Of a stretch of 64,000 nucleotides of DNA, positions 26,325 through 35,970 are shown one piece after another. The stretch is from Nocardiopsis gilva YIM 90087 (GTDB lineage Bacteria; Actinomycetota; Actinomycetes; Streptosporangiales; Streptosporangiaceae). The DNA is taken from contig NZ_CP022753.1 in NCBI RefSeq assembly GCF_002263495.1, forward strand, positions 3,534,001-3,598,000, in the 5' to 3' direction. Every line of letters begins with the position of its first letter. The first letter of the stretch is position 1. The notes under the pieces are model-generated. The model had not been told where the DNA came from, searched no databases, and saw only the letters and a program-made list of their open reading frames with translations. A program made the translations under genes and the position numbers.

Positions 26325-26690
26325 GCAGCCCGGCGCCCCGCAGGACGCTCGGTGACTGCGGCCGCGCGCCCCCGCACCACTGGCCCACCCGGCCCGCTTC
26401 AGGCGCAGCCGGGCGGTGTGCTGGATCTGCGCGGCCATCACCCCAGCTCGACGACGGTCTAGGAGGTGTGCTCGCGCCACCCCCGGTCCACCTGGGGCAG
26501 CGCCGACAGCCCAACCTCCTCCAGCAGGTCCACCAGCAGCCCCCAGCTCCACCCTGTCCAGCTCACCCCCTGGTGCGGCTCGGCGCGCAGTGCGGGCCGC
26601 CGTGTCGTGCCGGCGCCTGGGGCGTGCACGCGGGGGCACCCGGTACCGGTGACAATGGGGCCGGGCGGGAGATCGACAAGGAGGCCGGGA
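26325..26690. other. gene-free stretch between SDR and MerR genes
   Basis: 366 bases. A minus-strand 79-codon frame (26459-26698) ends in a plausible-looking WGLLVDLLEEVGL segment, but I recognise no family and it overlaps the MerR start. It may be a remnant of an older gene. GACAAGGAGG at the right edge is the MerR ribosome-binding site. Confidence 0.4.
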
Positions 26691-27065
26691 TTGCGCATCG
26701 GGGAGCTGGCCCACGCGGCGGGGGTATCGACGCGGGCCGTGCGCCACTACGAGCAGGCCGGGCTGATCACCAGCACCCGCGCGCACAACGGCTACCGGGT
26801 CTTCGACGCGCGTGCCCTACGGCGGGTCCGCAACATCTCCTTCCTCGTCGCAGCGGGGCTCACCCTGGACGATGTCGGGCACTTCCTGGAGTGCCTGGAC
26901 GGCGATGTCTCCGCGGCGCCGCCCGCCCCGGCCAAGCTGGCGGTGGCCCGCGCCCGGCTGCGTGTGTTGGAGGAGCGCATCGCCGCCCAGACGCGGGTCC
27001 GCGACCGTCTGGCTGAGGTGTTGCGCGAGGCCGAAGCGGCGTCGCGGCCCCGGCATTCACGCTGA
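26691..27065 (+). CDS. MerR family transcriptional regulator
   Basis: 124 residues. The winged helix begins at residue 2: RIGELAHAAGVSTRAVRHYEQAG, then GYRVFD, the MerR signature, followed by the dimer coiled coil. No C-terminal metal-binding cysteines are present, so it is a short small-molecule or stress type rather than a metal sensor. The start is TTG at 26691, chosen because AAGGAGG lies six to seven bases before it and the domain begins at once. Likely regulator of the SDR gene through the dyad at 25531. Confidence 0.9.
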   Translation: MRIGELAHAAGVSTRAVRHYEQAGLITSTRAHNGYRVFDARALRRVRNISFLVAAGLTLDDVGHFLECLDGDVSAAPPAPAKLAVARARLRVLEERIAAQTRVRDRLAEVLREAEAASRPRHSR

Positions 27066-27243
27066 GGCCCTCGGCCCGGTGGGTGGCTGGGTCGGCCGGG
27101 ATCGGGTGGATTCACCCGGGCTTGTCGGAGAACCGCCGAGACACGCCGCTTCCCCTCCTCGAGCCCTCCACCTGGGGCTTAATGGGAGCGTCACCCGTCC
27201 TCTGCCTTCGATCCACCACCAGTGCCGTTGGAGAGGGAAGCCG

Positions 27244-28215
27244 ATGTCCGCCGTCCCGTCCGCTCGCCCCAGCCTCGCCTGGCTGGCCGCCGCCACCGCG
27301 ACCGTGGCCCTCCTCTCGCTGGGAACGGCCGCCGCCCCCGCCTACCCCGGCCACACCGTGAGCCGCTACGTGCCGCTGTCCGGCGGCTCCGCCGACACCG
27401 ACCGGGCCCGCAGCGACGGATGCACCGCGGGCACCACTGGGCGCAGCGGGGTGCGCATCCTCTTCTTCGGCACCCAGGAATCCGGTGGGCGACTCCGCCC
27501 GCCCGGCACGACCGCCGGCAACTCCGCCACCCGTGTGCCCGCCAGCCGCGCCATCGATGCCGCCGCGGCCTGGGCGCGGGGGTTCTCCTCCTGCCGCGCC
27601 CGCGGCGCCACCGCCACCCTGGCCCTGGGTGTCAACAACAAGGACGACGGCGGCGTGGGCGGCGCCGGTGCCGGCCGGGCCTGGGCGCGCATCGTCCAGC
27701 AGGCCGCATCGGCGGCCGAGAACCCCGCCGTCAGCATCGCCGGTGCTGTGGACGCCGAACCCGGCTGGTCCTCGCCCGGCTGGGGGCGCGGGTGGGTGCG
27801 CGCGTTCACCTCGGCCACCTCCCGCACCCTGTACGCGGCCGGTGCCGCCGGGGGATGCCCCACCTATGGGGCGGCATCAGTGCGGTGCAACAACGGCTGG
27901 ACGGTGCCTGACGTGTATTTCGTGGCGGCCGGGGCCGCACCGACGATCCGCGCGATCCCGCAGATCTACCGGACCGACGGGATCCAGGCGCGCCAGTGGG
28001 CACACATCAGCTCGTGGGGGGCCAAGCGGGGGTCGGGCACGGTGCGGTTCGCCGGGTCGCTGTCGCAGTACGTGGCCTGCCAGCAGCGCAGCGGGTGCGC
28101 CACGACGGACAACACCGCCAAGGCGGCCTGGACCCAGCTGCGCGACGAGCTCAACGCCCACCCCGAGACGCGTGTCTCCGCCCTGCCCAACGCCACCGAC
28201 GTCCGCTGGCCCTGA
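27244..28215 (+). CDS. secreted protein of unknown function
   Basis: 323 residues with a clear Sec signal peptide: short N region, hydrophobic core WLAAATATVALLSLG, cleavage near AAAPAYP. The mature part has four to six cysteines, spaced as if in disulfides (SDGCTAG, SSCRARG, GGCPTYG, VRCNNGW, VACQQRSGC). It also has TIM-barrel-like strand motifs such as RILFFGTQE, LALGVNN, AGAVDAEPGW and VYFVAAG. The pattern recalls secreted glycoside-hydrolase-like proteins, but no catalytic pair can be assigned. ATG 27244 follows GAGAGGGAAG. Confidence 0.75.
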   Translation: MSAVPSARPSLAWLAAATATVALLSLGTAAAPAYPGHTVSRYVPLSGGSADTDRARSDGCTAGTTGRSGVRILFFGTQESGGRLRPPGTTAGNSATRVPASRAIDAAAAWARGFSSCRARGATATLALGVNNKDDGGVGGAGAGRAWARIVQQAASAAENPAVSIAGAVDAEPGWSSPGWGRGWVRAFTSATSRTLYAAGAAGGCPTYGAASVRCNNGWTVPDVYFVAAGAAPTIRAIPQIYRTDGIQARQWAHISSWGAKRGSGTVRFAGSLSQYVACQQRSGCATTDNTAKAAWTQLRDELNAHPETRVSALPNATDVRWP

Positions 28216-28242
28216 CGCCGACCCGGCCACCGGGGCAGCGGG

Positions 28243-29195
28243 TTACAGCGTGTAGGAGGCGGTGACGGCGCGGTGGTCGCTGCCGGGAACCTCCCGCACC
28301 CCCGCCTCGACCGCCCGCAGGCCGCGGCCCAGCGCGTGGTCGAGCCGCACCAGCGGCACCGCGGCGGGCCAGGTGAACCCCAGCCCGCTGCCCGCCTGCT
28401 GCTGGGCGTCGGTGAAACCGTCGAAGGCATCCATCCGCCGGTCGGTTCCGGCGGTGTTCAGGTCGCCCAACACCAGGACACGCTCGGCGCGGCTGGCGGT
28501 GGCGGCCCGGGCCAGCCGGGCCAGGGAGGCGTTGCGGCGGGCACTGTGCCCGGGCCGGATGGAGGCCAGGTGCGCGGCATAGACCGTGACCGGCCCCTGG
28601 GGGGTGGCGACCTCGGCGCGCAGCGCCCGCTTCCACCCGATCCCCACATCGACGGGGCCGCTGAGGCTCAGGGGGAAGCGGCTCCACAGCCCCACGGTGC
28701 CGGCCGCGGTGCGGTACTCCAGGCCGGTGGGACACGTGCTGGCCGCCCCGGTCATCTCCTGGGCGGCGATGAGGTCGGCGCCCTGCGCGGCCAGGGAGCG
28801 CAGGGCGGTGCACGGGTCGGGGTTGTCGGCGCGCAGGTTCACCGAGGCCACCCGGAGGTCGGCGGGGGCGGCGGGGGCGCCTCCGGCCACAAACGCCGGC
28901 CCGAACACCGCCGCCCAGGAGGCGAGCGCGACCACGGCCGCCGTGGTGCCCGCTGCGGAGCGCGCCGCCGCGGCCAGGGCGGCCAGCACGGCGATGGGGG
29001 CGCCCAGCCAGGGCAGGCCGGTGTCCAGGAAGGTGCCGATCGGCTCAGGGACCAGCCGGTGGCCGATCAGCAGCGCGGCCGCGGCCAGGGCGGCGGCGCC
29101 GACGGCCCGCCCGAAACTGCGCCCGCGGGCCGGTGGCCGCCGATGGCCGCGCCGCCCCGATGCGGGGGCGGGGCCGGGCGGGTGGTGGTGTCCAT
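28243..29195 (-). CDS. membrane-anchored endonuclease/exonuclease/phosphatase family protein, probable frameshift near N terminus
   Basis: The EEP domain is intact in 28243-28989: ASVNLRADN, LIAAQEM (catalytic Glu), YAAHL, VLGDLNTAG (Asp/Asn), LDHALG and SDHRAV (terminal Asp-His). Upstream in the same frame there are two or three membrane helices (AALAAAALLIGHRL, APIAVLAALAAAA, LASWAAVFGPAFVAGG) but no start codon. The ATG at 29195 is in another frame and joins if one base was lost near 29128. This family includes secreted or membrane phosphodiesterases; the substrate is unknown. Without the shift the first start would be GTG 28989. Confidence 0.8.
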
Positions 29196-29262
29196 ACCGG
29201 CCACACTGGCCGGTGATTCTAAGAGCGGAATGAGAACCGCCCCGCGGGCCACCAGACCCGCG

Positions 29263-30045
29263 TCAGCCGCGGCCGAGGTAGGGCATGGTGGTGGCGGTGA
29301 GGGTGAGGAAGGGGATGTTGGCCTCCAGCGGCAGGGCGGCCATGGTCGCCACGGTGTCGGCGACGTGGGCGACGTCGAACGTGGGCTCCGGGGCGCGGGT
29401 GCCGTCGGCCTGCAGGGTGCCCTGGGCGATGGTGGCGGTCAGGTCGGTGGCCGCGTTGCCGATGTCGATCTGCCCGCAGGCGATGTTGTAGGGGCGCCGG
29501 TCCAGGCTCAGCGCCTTGGTCAGCCCGGTCACGGCGTGCTTGGTGGCGGTGTAGGCCACCGAGTGGGGGCGCGGCGCGTGGGCGGAGACGGACCCGTTGT
29601 TGATGATGCGCCCGCCCTGGGGGTCCTGGTCCTTCATCAGGGCGAAGGCGGCGCGTGCGCACCAGAAGGCGCCGGTGAGGTTGACGTCGACCGCCTGGCG
29701 CCAGGCCGCGTCGCTGACCTCGTGGGCGGGCGCCGGGACCGGCATGGCACCGGCGTTGTTGAACAGCAGGTCACACCGCCCGTAGGAGTCTTGCACCTGG
29801 GCGAACAGGGCGCGCACGGCATCGGGGTCGGCCACGTCGGTGGCCACCGGCAGCACAGCGGCCTCGTCTCCGGCCTGCTGGGCGGTCTCCTCCAGGCGGG
29901 ACAGGCGGCGCCCGGCCAGGACGACGGCGTAGCCGTCGGCGGCCAGGCGCAGCGCCACGGCGCGTCCGATGCCGCCGCCGGCGCCGGTGACCACGGCCAC
30001 GCGCCGCGGGCCGGACGCGGCGCGGGCGCGGTGGGTCGGGACCAT
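29263..30045 (-). CDS. short-chain dehydrogenase/reductase
   Basis: 260 residues. [10 protein letters not shown] cofactor motif near residue 20, LFNNAGAMP, the Ser region [11 protein letters not shown] and YTATKHAV (Tyr-x3-Lys). The C terminus [15 protein letters not shown] matches a subgroup of SDRs of unknown substrate found beside sugar and carbonyl metabolism genes. Start at 30045 places the Rossmann motif correctly; longer frames add Arg/His-rich non-family residues. It lies downstream of the LacI gene on the same strand, 95 bases apart, and may be part of the sugar operon. Confidence 0.9.
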   Translation of the reverse strand: MVPTHRARAASGPRRVAVVTGAGGGIGRAVALRLAADGYAVVLAGRRLSRLEETAQQAGDEAAVLPVATDVADPDAVRALFAQVQDSYGRCDLLFNNAGAMPVPAPAHEVSDAAWRQAVDVNLTGAFWCARAAFALMKDQDPQGGRIINNGSVSAHAPRPHSVAYTATKHAVTGLTKALSLDRRPYNIACGQIDIGNAATDLTATIAQGTLQADGTRAPEPTFDVAHVADTVATMAALPLEANIPFLTLTATTMPYLGRG

Positions 30046-30140
30046 GGGTGCGCTCCCCAGGGGGTGGTGTCGCTGCTGGTGGGCCGACATCCTATCGGGG
30101 GCGCGCCGGCGGGGGTGCGGGCCCCGTCCGGCCTGCGGGC

Positions 30141-31154
30141 TCACCGTGGGGCGGGGCCGGTGCTGGAGCGCACGACGAGTTCGGGGTGGAAGCACAGCCG
30201 CCGCGGGGCGGCCTCGGCGCCGTTGATGCCGTCCATGAGGGAGGTGACGGCGGCCTGGCTCATGGCGCGCACGGGCTGGCGCACGGTGGTCAGGGGCGGG
30301 TCGATGTAGGCCATGAGGGCCGAGTCGTCATAGCCGACGACCGACACGTCGCCGGGGATGTCCAGTCCGCGTTCTTTGGCGGCGCGGATGGCGCCGATGG
30401 CCATGGTGTCGCTGCCGCAGCAGATCGCGGTGCACCCGTCGTCGAGCAGCCGCAGGGCGGCGGCGTGCCCGCCTTCGACGGTGAACAGGGTGTGGCGGAT
30501 CCAGGCGGCGCGCACCGCCCCGGGGCCCAACATCTCGGTCATGGCGGCCAGGTATCCGGCTTTCTTGCCGATCGAGGGCAGGTAGCGCTCCTGGCCCAGC
30601 GCCAGCCCGATGCGGTGGTGGCCCAGGCTGGCCAGGTGGCGCACGGCCAGCTGCACGGCCGCCTCGTCGTCGGTGGACACCAGGGGGGCCTCCAGGCCGT
30701 CGCGGTGGCCGTTGATGAGCACGATGGGCAGGCGGCGGCGCAGCAGCCGCTGGTAGCGCTCGGTGTCGGCGCGCACGTCGGCGTGCAGGCCGCAGACGAA
30801 CACGATCCCGGCCACGCCGCGCTCCAGCAGCAGCTCGGTGTAGTCGTCCTCGGCGATGCCGCCGGGCTGCTGGGTGCACAGCACGCTGGAGTACCCGTGC
30901 GAGATGAGCCCGGATTCGAGGAACTGGGCGAAGGTGGGGAAGATCGGGTTGGACAGTTCGGGCACGATGAGCCCGATCAGCCCCGCCTTGCCCGTCCGCA
31001 GCCGGCCGGGCCGCTCGTATCCGCACACGTCCAGCGCGGTGAGCACGGCCTGCTGCTTGTGGGCCGACACGCCGGGCCGGCCGTTGAGGACGCGGCTGAC
31101 GGTGGCGACGCTGACCCCGGCCTGGGCGGCGATCTCGGTGAGTGTGGCGCTCAT
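30141..31154 (-). CDS. LacI family transcriptional regulator
   Basis: 337 residues. N-terminal LacI helix-turn-helix and hinge: [21 protein letters not shown]. Periplasmic-binding-protein-like effector domain follows, with [41 protein letters not shown] and the end [11 protein letters not shown]. It ends the run of three sugar ABC genes on the same strand, 57 bases after them, so it is probably the local repressor acting at the operator upstream of the binding-protein gene. Confidence 0.93.
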   Translation of the reverse strand: MSATLTEIAAQAGVSVATVSRVLNGRPGVSAHKQQAVLTALDVCGYERPGRLRTGKAGLIGLIVPELSNPIFPTFAQFLESGLISHGYSSVLCTQQPGGIAEDDYTELLLERGVAGIVFVCGLHADVRADTERYQRLLRRRLPIVLINGHRDGLEAPLVSTDDEAAVQLAVRHLASLGHHRIGLALGQERYLPSIGKKAGYLAAMTEMLGPGAVRAAWIRHTLFTVEGGHAAALRLLDDGCTAICCGSDTMAIGAIRAAKERGLDIPGDVSVVGYDDSALMAYIDPPLTTVRQPVRAMSQAAVTSLMDGINGAEAAPRRLCFHPELVVRSSTGPAPR

Positions 31155-31210
31155 CAGGCCAGCACCTTACCGAGATCGCCCCCGGGGCGCGGGGTGCGCG
31201 GCGCAATCGG

Positions 31211-32074
31211 TCACGACTTGGTGCTTCCAGCGCTCAGCCCGGCCACCAGGTGGCGCTGGACGGCCAGGAACACCGCGGCGGCCGGCGCGGCGATGAGGAC
31301 GGAGGCCGCGCTGAGCATGCCCCATTCGGCCTTCTGCTGGCCGACGAACTGGCCCAGGCCCACCGCCAGAGTGGAGGTGGCGTCCGTAGTGAGGAACGCG
31401 GTGGCATAGGCCACCTCGCCCCAGGCGGTGATGAACGCATAAAACGCGACAACGGCCAGGCCGGGGCGGGCCAGCGGCAGGATGAGCCGCCAGAACGTGC
31501 CCAGCGGGCTGAGCCCGTCCATCCGCCCGGCCTCGTCGATCTCCACGGGGATGGTGTCGAAGGTGCCGCGCAGCATCCAGGCGGAGAACGGCACGGCGAT
31601 GGTCAGGTAGGTGAGGATCAGCCCCAGGTGGCTGTTGATCAGGCCCAGCGTCGAGAGCACGTTGTACAGCGGGACGATGAGGATCGCCACGGGGAACATC
31701 TGGGTCACCAGCAGCATCCACAGCAGCGGCCGCATCCCCGGGAAGCGGAACCGGCTCAGTGCGTAGCCGGTGGTGGCCGCGGTGATCAGGGCCACCGCGG
31801 TGGTGCCGCCGGCGACGATGAGGGAGTTGGCGAACCAGGTGAGAAACGAGGTGGAGCCCAGCACGTGGGCGTAGTTGTCCAGGGAGGGGTCGTGGAACAG
31901 CTCGATGCGGCTGGACTGCCAGGCGCCGCGGGGTTTGAGTGAGGTGAGCACGACCCAGGCCACCGGCAGCACGGCGGTGGTGGCGGCGGCCAGCAGGGTG
32001 GCGTGCAGGGCCGCCGAGGCGGCGCGGGAGCGCACGCGCCGCGGCGCGCGGGTGCGGGGGGTGGCGGTTACCAT
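31211..32074 (-). CDS. carbohydrate ABC transporter permease (MalG type)
   Basis: 287 residues with six membrane segments and the ABC permease coupling motif around EIDEAGRMDGLSPLGTFWRL (EAA loop). The Arg/Ala-rich N terminus starts at ATG 32074, which overlaps the end of the MalF-type gene by seven bases. Second permease of the CUT1 sugar uptake complex. The energising ATPase is not encoded here and is probably the shared MsiK-type protein used by many actinomycete sugar importers. Confidence 0.92.
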   Translation of the reverse strand: MVTATPRTRAPRRVRSRAASAALHATLLAAATTAVLPVAWVVLTSLKPRGAWQSSRIELFHDPSLDNYAHVLGSTSFLTWFANSLIVAGGTTAVALITAATTGYALSRFRFPGMRPLLWMLLVTQMFPVAILIVPLYNVLSTLGLINSHLGLILTYLTIAVPFSAWMLRGTFDTIPVEIDEAGRMDGLSPLGTFWRLILPLARPGLAVVAFYAFITAWGEVAYATAFLTTDATSTLAVGLGQFVGQQKAEWGMLSAASVLIAAPAAAVFLAVQRHLVAGLSAGSTKS

Positions 32075-33069
32075 GCGGTGCCTCCGCGTCGTAGGGCCCG
32101 CTGGTAGACCACGGCCATGGCCACCAGCAGCAGGAGGATGAGCATGCCGTAGGCGGCCGAGCCGCTGTAGTCGCGGATGCCCTCGAAGGCCATGCGGTAG
32201 GCGTAGGTGACCAGCAGTTCGGTGCTGTCGCCGGGCCCGCCGCCGGTGACCAGGTAGATCACCGGGAACTGGTTGAAGGTCCAGATCGTGCCGAGCAGCA
32301 CCACCGGGGCGCTGACCGGGCGCAGCCCGGGCAGGGTGATGTGCACGAACCGCTGCCAGGCCGAGGCGCCGTCCACGCGCGCGGCCTCGTAGTGCTCGGC
32401 GGGGATGGACTGCAGGCCGCCGAGCAGCGCCAGCATCATGAACGGCACGCCCACCCACACGTTGACGCAGATGACGGCGATCTTGGCCGTCAGCGGGTCG
32501 TTCAGCCAGGCCACGGCGGGCAGCCCCACACCCCGCAGGGCGGCGTTGAACACCCCGTAGTCCTGGTTGAACAGGAACCGCCAGGTGAAGGCGGTGACGA
32601 ACGGGGGCACCGCCCAGGGCAGCACCATGGCCACCCGGTAGGCGGCGCGCCCGCGCAGCGGCCGGTTGAGCAGCAGCGCCAGGCCCAGGCCCAGCCCGTA
32701 GTGGGCGCCGATGCACACCACGGTCCACACCAGGGTCCAGGCCAGGCGGGGCCAGAACGCGCCGGTCTCCCCCGACAGGATGGCGAGGTAGTTGTCGGCG
32801 CCGACGAAGGTGTAGGTGGCGGGGATCTCGTTCATCCCGATGGTGCGCCCGACGGTGGCCTCGGTGGCGTTGGTCAGCGACAGGTACAGGCCGCGGGCGA
32901 AGGGGATGCCGATGATGACGGTGGTGACGATCACCACGGGGGCGGCCAGGATCCAGGCGTAGGCGTGGGTGGCCAGGGCGCGGCGCAGCGGGCCCGAGCC
33001 GCCGCGGCGGGGGCGGCGGGGCGGTGCGGGGCTCGCCGCCCCGCGAACGGTGGGCAGGGTGGTGGTCAT
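32068..33069 (-). CDS. carbohydrate ABC transporter permease (MalF type)
   Basis: 333 residues. After an Arg/Pro-rich cytoplasmic N terminus come about six membrane segments (AYAWILAAPVVIVTTVII, VVCIGAHYGLGLGLALLL and others) and the EAA loop HYEAARVDGASAWQRFVHITLP. GGGPGDSTELLVTYAYRMAF is a CUT1 family signature. It starts eight bases after the binding-protein gene and overlaps the MalG-type gene. Confidence 0.92.
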   Translation of the reverse strand: MTTTLPTVRGAASPAPPRRPRRGGSGPLRRALATHAYAWILAAPVVIVTTVIIGIPFARGLYLSLTNATEATVGRTIGMNEIPATYTFVGADNYLAILSGETGAFWPRLAWTLVWTVVCIGAHYGLGLGLALLLNRPLRGRAAYRVAMVLPWAVPPFVTAFTWRFLFNQDYGVFNAALRGVGLPAVAWLNDPLTAKIAVICVNVWVGVPFMMLALLGGLQSIPAEHYEAARVDGASAWQRFVHITLPGLRPVSAPVVLLGTIWTFNQFPVIYLVTGGGPGDSTELLVTYAYRMAFEGIRDYSGSAAYGMLILLLLVAMAVVYQRALRRGGTAW

Positions 33070-33077
33070 GGTGCGGT

Positions 33078-34346
33078 TCAGTCCCATCCCAGGGCGGCGC
33101 GGTAGTCGGCGGCCACGGCGTCCAGGGCCTCTTGTGCGGTGGCCTGCCCGGAGACGGCGGCGGGCAGCTGCTGGGTGAAGGGTTGGAAGAGGGTGCCGCC
33201 TTCGGGGATCCACATGCCGGGGTGGGCGGTGTCGATGACGGGCTCGAAGTCGCGGACGGTGGGGTGGGAGGCGACCTCCTCGCGCTCGTAGACCGAGGCG
33301 CGGGTGGGCAGCAGGCCCAGTTCCTTGGTGATGGTGGCCTGGCTGTCGGCCGAGGCCATGAACCGGATGAACGCGTACGAGGCGTCCAGCTCGCCCGATC
33401 CGGCATACACGGCGTAGTCGTGGCCGCCGGTGGGGCCGCCCCGGCCCTCGGGCCCGGCGGGCAGGGGGGCCACGCCCAGGTTGTCGGCCTCGTCGCTGAA
33501 GGCGTCGCCGGAGCGGATTTCGCCCAGGGACCAGGGGCCGTTGAAGATCATGGCGACGTCGCCGTCTTTGAAGGCGGTCTGCATGGTGGCGTAGGTGTCG
33601 GTCAGGGCGGGATCGGCGGCGGCGCCGGAGTCGATGAGGTCGAGGACCTCCTCCAGGGCGGCCACGCCGGCGGCGTCGTTGACGGTGATCTCCTGCTTTT
33701 CGACGTCGAGCAGGTTGCCGCCGTGGGCGTAGTAGTGGGGCAGCAGGAAGAACCCGTCGGCGGCGTTCAGGTACAGGCCGGTGGCGTCGGTGGTGTCGTT
33801 GACGTCCAGGGCGACCTGTTTGAGCTCCTCCATGGTGGCGGGGGGTTCCTCGTGTCCGGCCTGGGCCAGCAGGTCCTTGTTGTACAGCAGCGCCAGGGAG
33901 TCGGTGACCTGGGGGACGGCATAGGTGGCGCCCGCGTGGCGGGTACTGGACAGCGGGGTGGGCAGGAAGTCCTCGGGCTCCTGCAGGGCCGGGGTGTCGT
34001 CCAGGGGGGCGAGGTAGCCCAGGGCGGCCAGTTCGGCCACCCACCCCACGTCGGCGCGCATCACGTCGGGGGCGCCGGTGCCGGCCTGGGCGGCGGTCTT
34101 GAACTTCTCCTGGGCGTCGTCGAAGGGGACGTTCTCGTAGTGGACGGTGATGTCGGGGTGGGCGGCCTCGAAATCCTCGATGAGGCCGCGGAAGACGTGG
34201 GCCTCGGTGGTGGCGTCCGAGGTGTCCCAGAAGGTGATCTCTCCGGAGCCCGCGCCGGGCGCCGCGGCGCCCTCGGGGTTGGCGCCGCAGGCCGACAGGG
34301 CCAGGGCCAGGCCGAGCGCGGCCGCGGCGGTGGGCATCGGACGCAT
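33078..34346 (-). CDS. extracellular sugar-binding lipoprotein of ABC transporter
   Basis: 422 residues. Lipoprotein signal with lipobox LSAC (Cys20) followed by a flexible Gly/Ala stretch. The mature protein is a family-1 solute-binding protein: ITFWDTSD start, FEAAHPDITVHYENVPF, APDVMRADVGWVAEL, a VPQVTDSLALLYNKDLL hinge, and DVAMIFNGPWSLGEI. The acidic, aromatic binding cleft resembles maltose/maltodextrin-type proteins, but the sugar is not fixed. First gene of the uptake operon. Confidence 0.93.
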   Translation of the reverse strand: MRPMPTAAAALGLALALSACGANPEGAAAPGAGSGEITFWDTSDATTEAHVFRGLIEDFEAAHPDITVHYENVPFDDAQEKFKTAAQAGTGAPDVMRADVGWVAELAALGYLAPLDDTPALQEPEDFLPTPLSSTRHAGATYAVPQVTDSLALLYNKDLLAQAGHEEPPATMEELKQVALDVNDTTDATGLYLNAADGFFLLPHYYAHGGNLLDVEKQEITVNDAAGVAALEEVLDLIDSGAAADPALTDTYATMQTAFKDGDVAMIFNGPWSLGEIRSGDAFSDEADNLGVAPLPAGPEGRGGPTGGHDYAVYAGSGELDASYAFIRFMASADSQATITKELGLLPTRASVYEREEVASHPTVRDFEPVIDTAHPGMWIPEGGTLFQPFTQQLPAAVSGQATAQEALDAVAADYRAALGWD

Positions 34347-34692
34347 GGTGCCTCCTTGGGGGTGGGGGGTCAGGGGGGATGGTCCTCGCCGCCGGCCGTC
34401 CCCCGTGGCGGAAGGATTGCGCAGAAGCTAGCAAGAAATTTCAAAAACTGAAACCCTCTTGCAAAGCGCGCGGCATCACCGCCACCCCCGCAAAACACCC
34501 CCAACCAGCACAAACACCACCACACCACCCGCCACCAGTACCACAACCGCACCACCGCACCCCACCCCCCGCACGGCCACACACCCCCTCTGACCCGCCC
34601 CAAAGGGGAGCCACCACCCCTGCCAGCCCCACCCCCTCCGCCACAATGAAGGCAGGACACCCACGACCCAGCCACACCCGGGAGGACCCCAC
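34347..34692. promoter_or_regulatory. promoter/operator region of the sugar ABC operon; otherwise gene-free
   Basis: 346 bases between divergent genes. At 34431-34462 a nested dyad stands out as AT-rich in GC-rich DNA: GCAAG ... TTTCA-AAAAC-TGAAA ... CTTGC. It resembles CTTGCAA-type LacI/MalR operators of actinomycetes. On the minus strand TTTCAG and TAGCTT lie 17 bases apart and could be the -35 and -10 that the operator covers. The rest is C/A-rich low-complexity DNA up to a GGGAGG before the kinase gene. Confidence 0.55.
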
Positions 34693-35970
34693 ATGGCCGG
34701 CATCGACTACCGGCGCGCCAGCCGCACCAACCTGCTGGCCTGGTCACTGCTGTTCGTCGCCCACGCCGCCACCGGGCTCATCCTCCTCGTCCTCTACGCC
34801 CTGGCCACCGTCCTCTCCCTCATCTGGGTCGGCGTCCCCCTCATCGTCCTGCTCACCACCCTCATCCGCGGCCACGCCGACACCCACCGCACCATGCTCG
34901 GCCACTTCCTGCCCGACGGACCCGTCCCCTCCCCCTACGACCCACTGCCCCCCACCGGCGTCGGCCGCCGCGCCGGCGCCATCCTCACCGACCCCGCCAC
35001 CTGGCGCGACCTCACCTGGCTCCTCGTCAACGGCCTCTTCGGCGCCGTCATCGCCGCCCTGCCCGCCCTCCTCATCGCCCAAGCCGCCCACCTCACCCTC
35101 TACAGCACCGTCCTGTGGAACGACGCCCCCAGCGGCTACTACAACCTCACCCCACCCCACGACCAGGCCGGCGCCCTCATCACCCTGCTCCCCGCCCTCC
35201 TCCTCGCCCTCGTCTACTGGGTCATCACCCCCATCAGCGTCAGCGGCTACGCCCACCTCAACCGCTGGCTCCTCGCCCCCAACGAAAAAGCCCGCCTCGC
35301 CCAACGCGTCGCCCACCTGGCCACCTCCCGCGCCGAAACCATCGACGCCCAAGCCTCCGAAGTCCGCCGCATCGAACGCGACCTCCACGACGGCGCCCAA
35401 GCCCGCCTCGTCGCCCTCGGCATGAGCCTCGGCATGGCCGAACAAATGCTCGCCCAGGACCCCCACACCGCCCAACAACTCCTCGCCGAAGCCCGCGACA
35501 GCACCCGCCAAGCCCTCACCGAACTCCGCGACCTCGTCCGCGGCATCCACCCGCCCGTCCTCGTCGAACGCGGACTCCAAGGCGCCGTCCGCGCCCTGGC
35601 CGTCACCCACCACCTGCCCATCGACGTCGACATCGACCTCCCCGGCCGCCTCGCCGCCCCCGTCGAATCCGCCGCCTACTTCGCCATCGCCGAAATCCTC
35701 ACCAACGCCGCCAAACACTCCGGCGCCACCCGCGCCTGGGTCCGCATCAACCACGGCGGCGACCGCCTCGTCCTCCTCGTCGGCGACGACGGAAAAGGCG
35801 GCGCCGACCTCTCCAAAGGCACCGGACTGCAGGGCATCCGGCGCAGACTCGACGCATTCGATGGCACGATAAGCATTGTCAGCCCGGCAGGCGGGCCGAC
35901 TATCGTCACAATGGAGCTCCCGTGCGTGTTGTCATCGCCGAAGACCTCGCCCTCCTCCGCGATGGACTGA
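34693..35970 (+). CDS. sensor histidine kinase with putative sensor domain
   Basis: 425 residues. An N-terminal 'putative sensor' domain with about four membrane segments is followed by a helix and HisKA_3 motif RRIERDLHDGAQARLVALGM near residue 232. RDLVRGIHPPVLVERGL and AEILTNAAKHSGA (N box) come next, then GDDGKGG and GLQGIRRRLDA. The codons are strongly C-ending. The gene overlaps the regulator by 49 bases, which means tight coupling. Signal unknown; cell-envelope stress is common for this class. Confidence 0.92.
   Translation: MAGIDYRRASRTNLLAWSLLFVAHAATGLILLVLYALATVLSLIWVGVPLIVLLTTLIRGHADTHRTMLGHFLPDGPVPSPYDPLPPTGVGRRAGAILTDPATWRDLTWLLVNGLFGAVIAALPALLIAQAAHLTLYSTVLWNDAPSGYYNLTPPHDQAGALITLLPALLLALVYWVITPISVSGYAHLNRWLLAPNEKARLAQRVAHLATSRAETIDAQASEVRRIERDLHDGAQARLVALGMSLGMAEQMLAQDPHTAQQLLAEARDSTRQALTELRDLVRGIHPPVLVERGLQGAVRALAVTHHLPIDVDIDLPGRLAAPVESAAYFAIAEILTNAAKHSGATRAWVRINHGGDRLVLLVGDDGKGGADLSKGTGLQGIRRRLDAFDGTISIVSPAGGPTIVTMELPCVLSSPKTSPSSAMD

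Noticed and set aside
26459-26698. 79-codon minus-strand frame between SDR and MerR genes
   Set aside because: Overlaps the MerR start and shows no known domain; at best a remnant.
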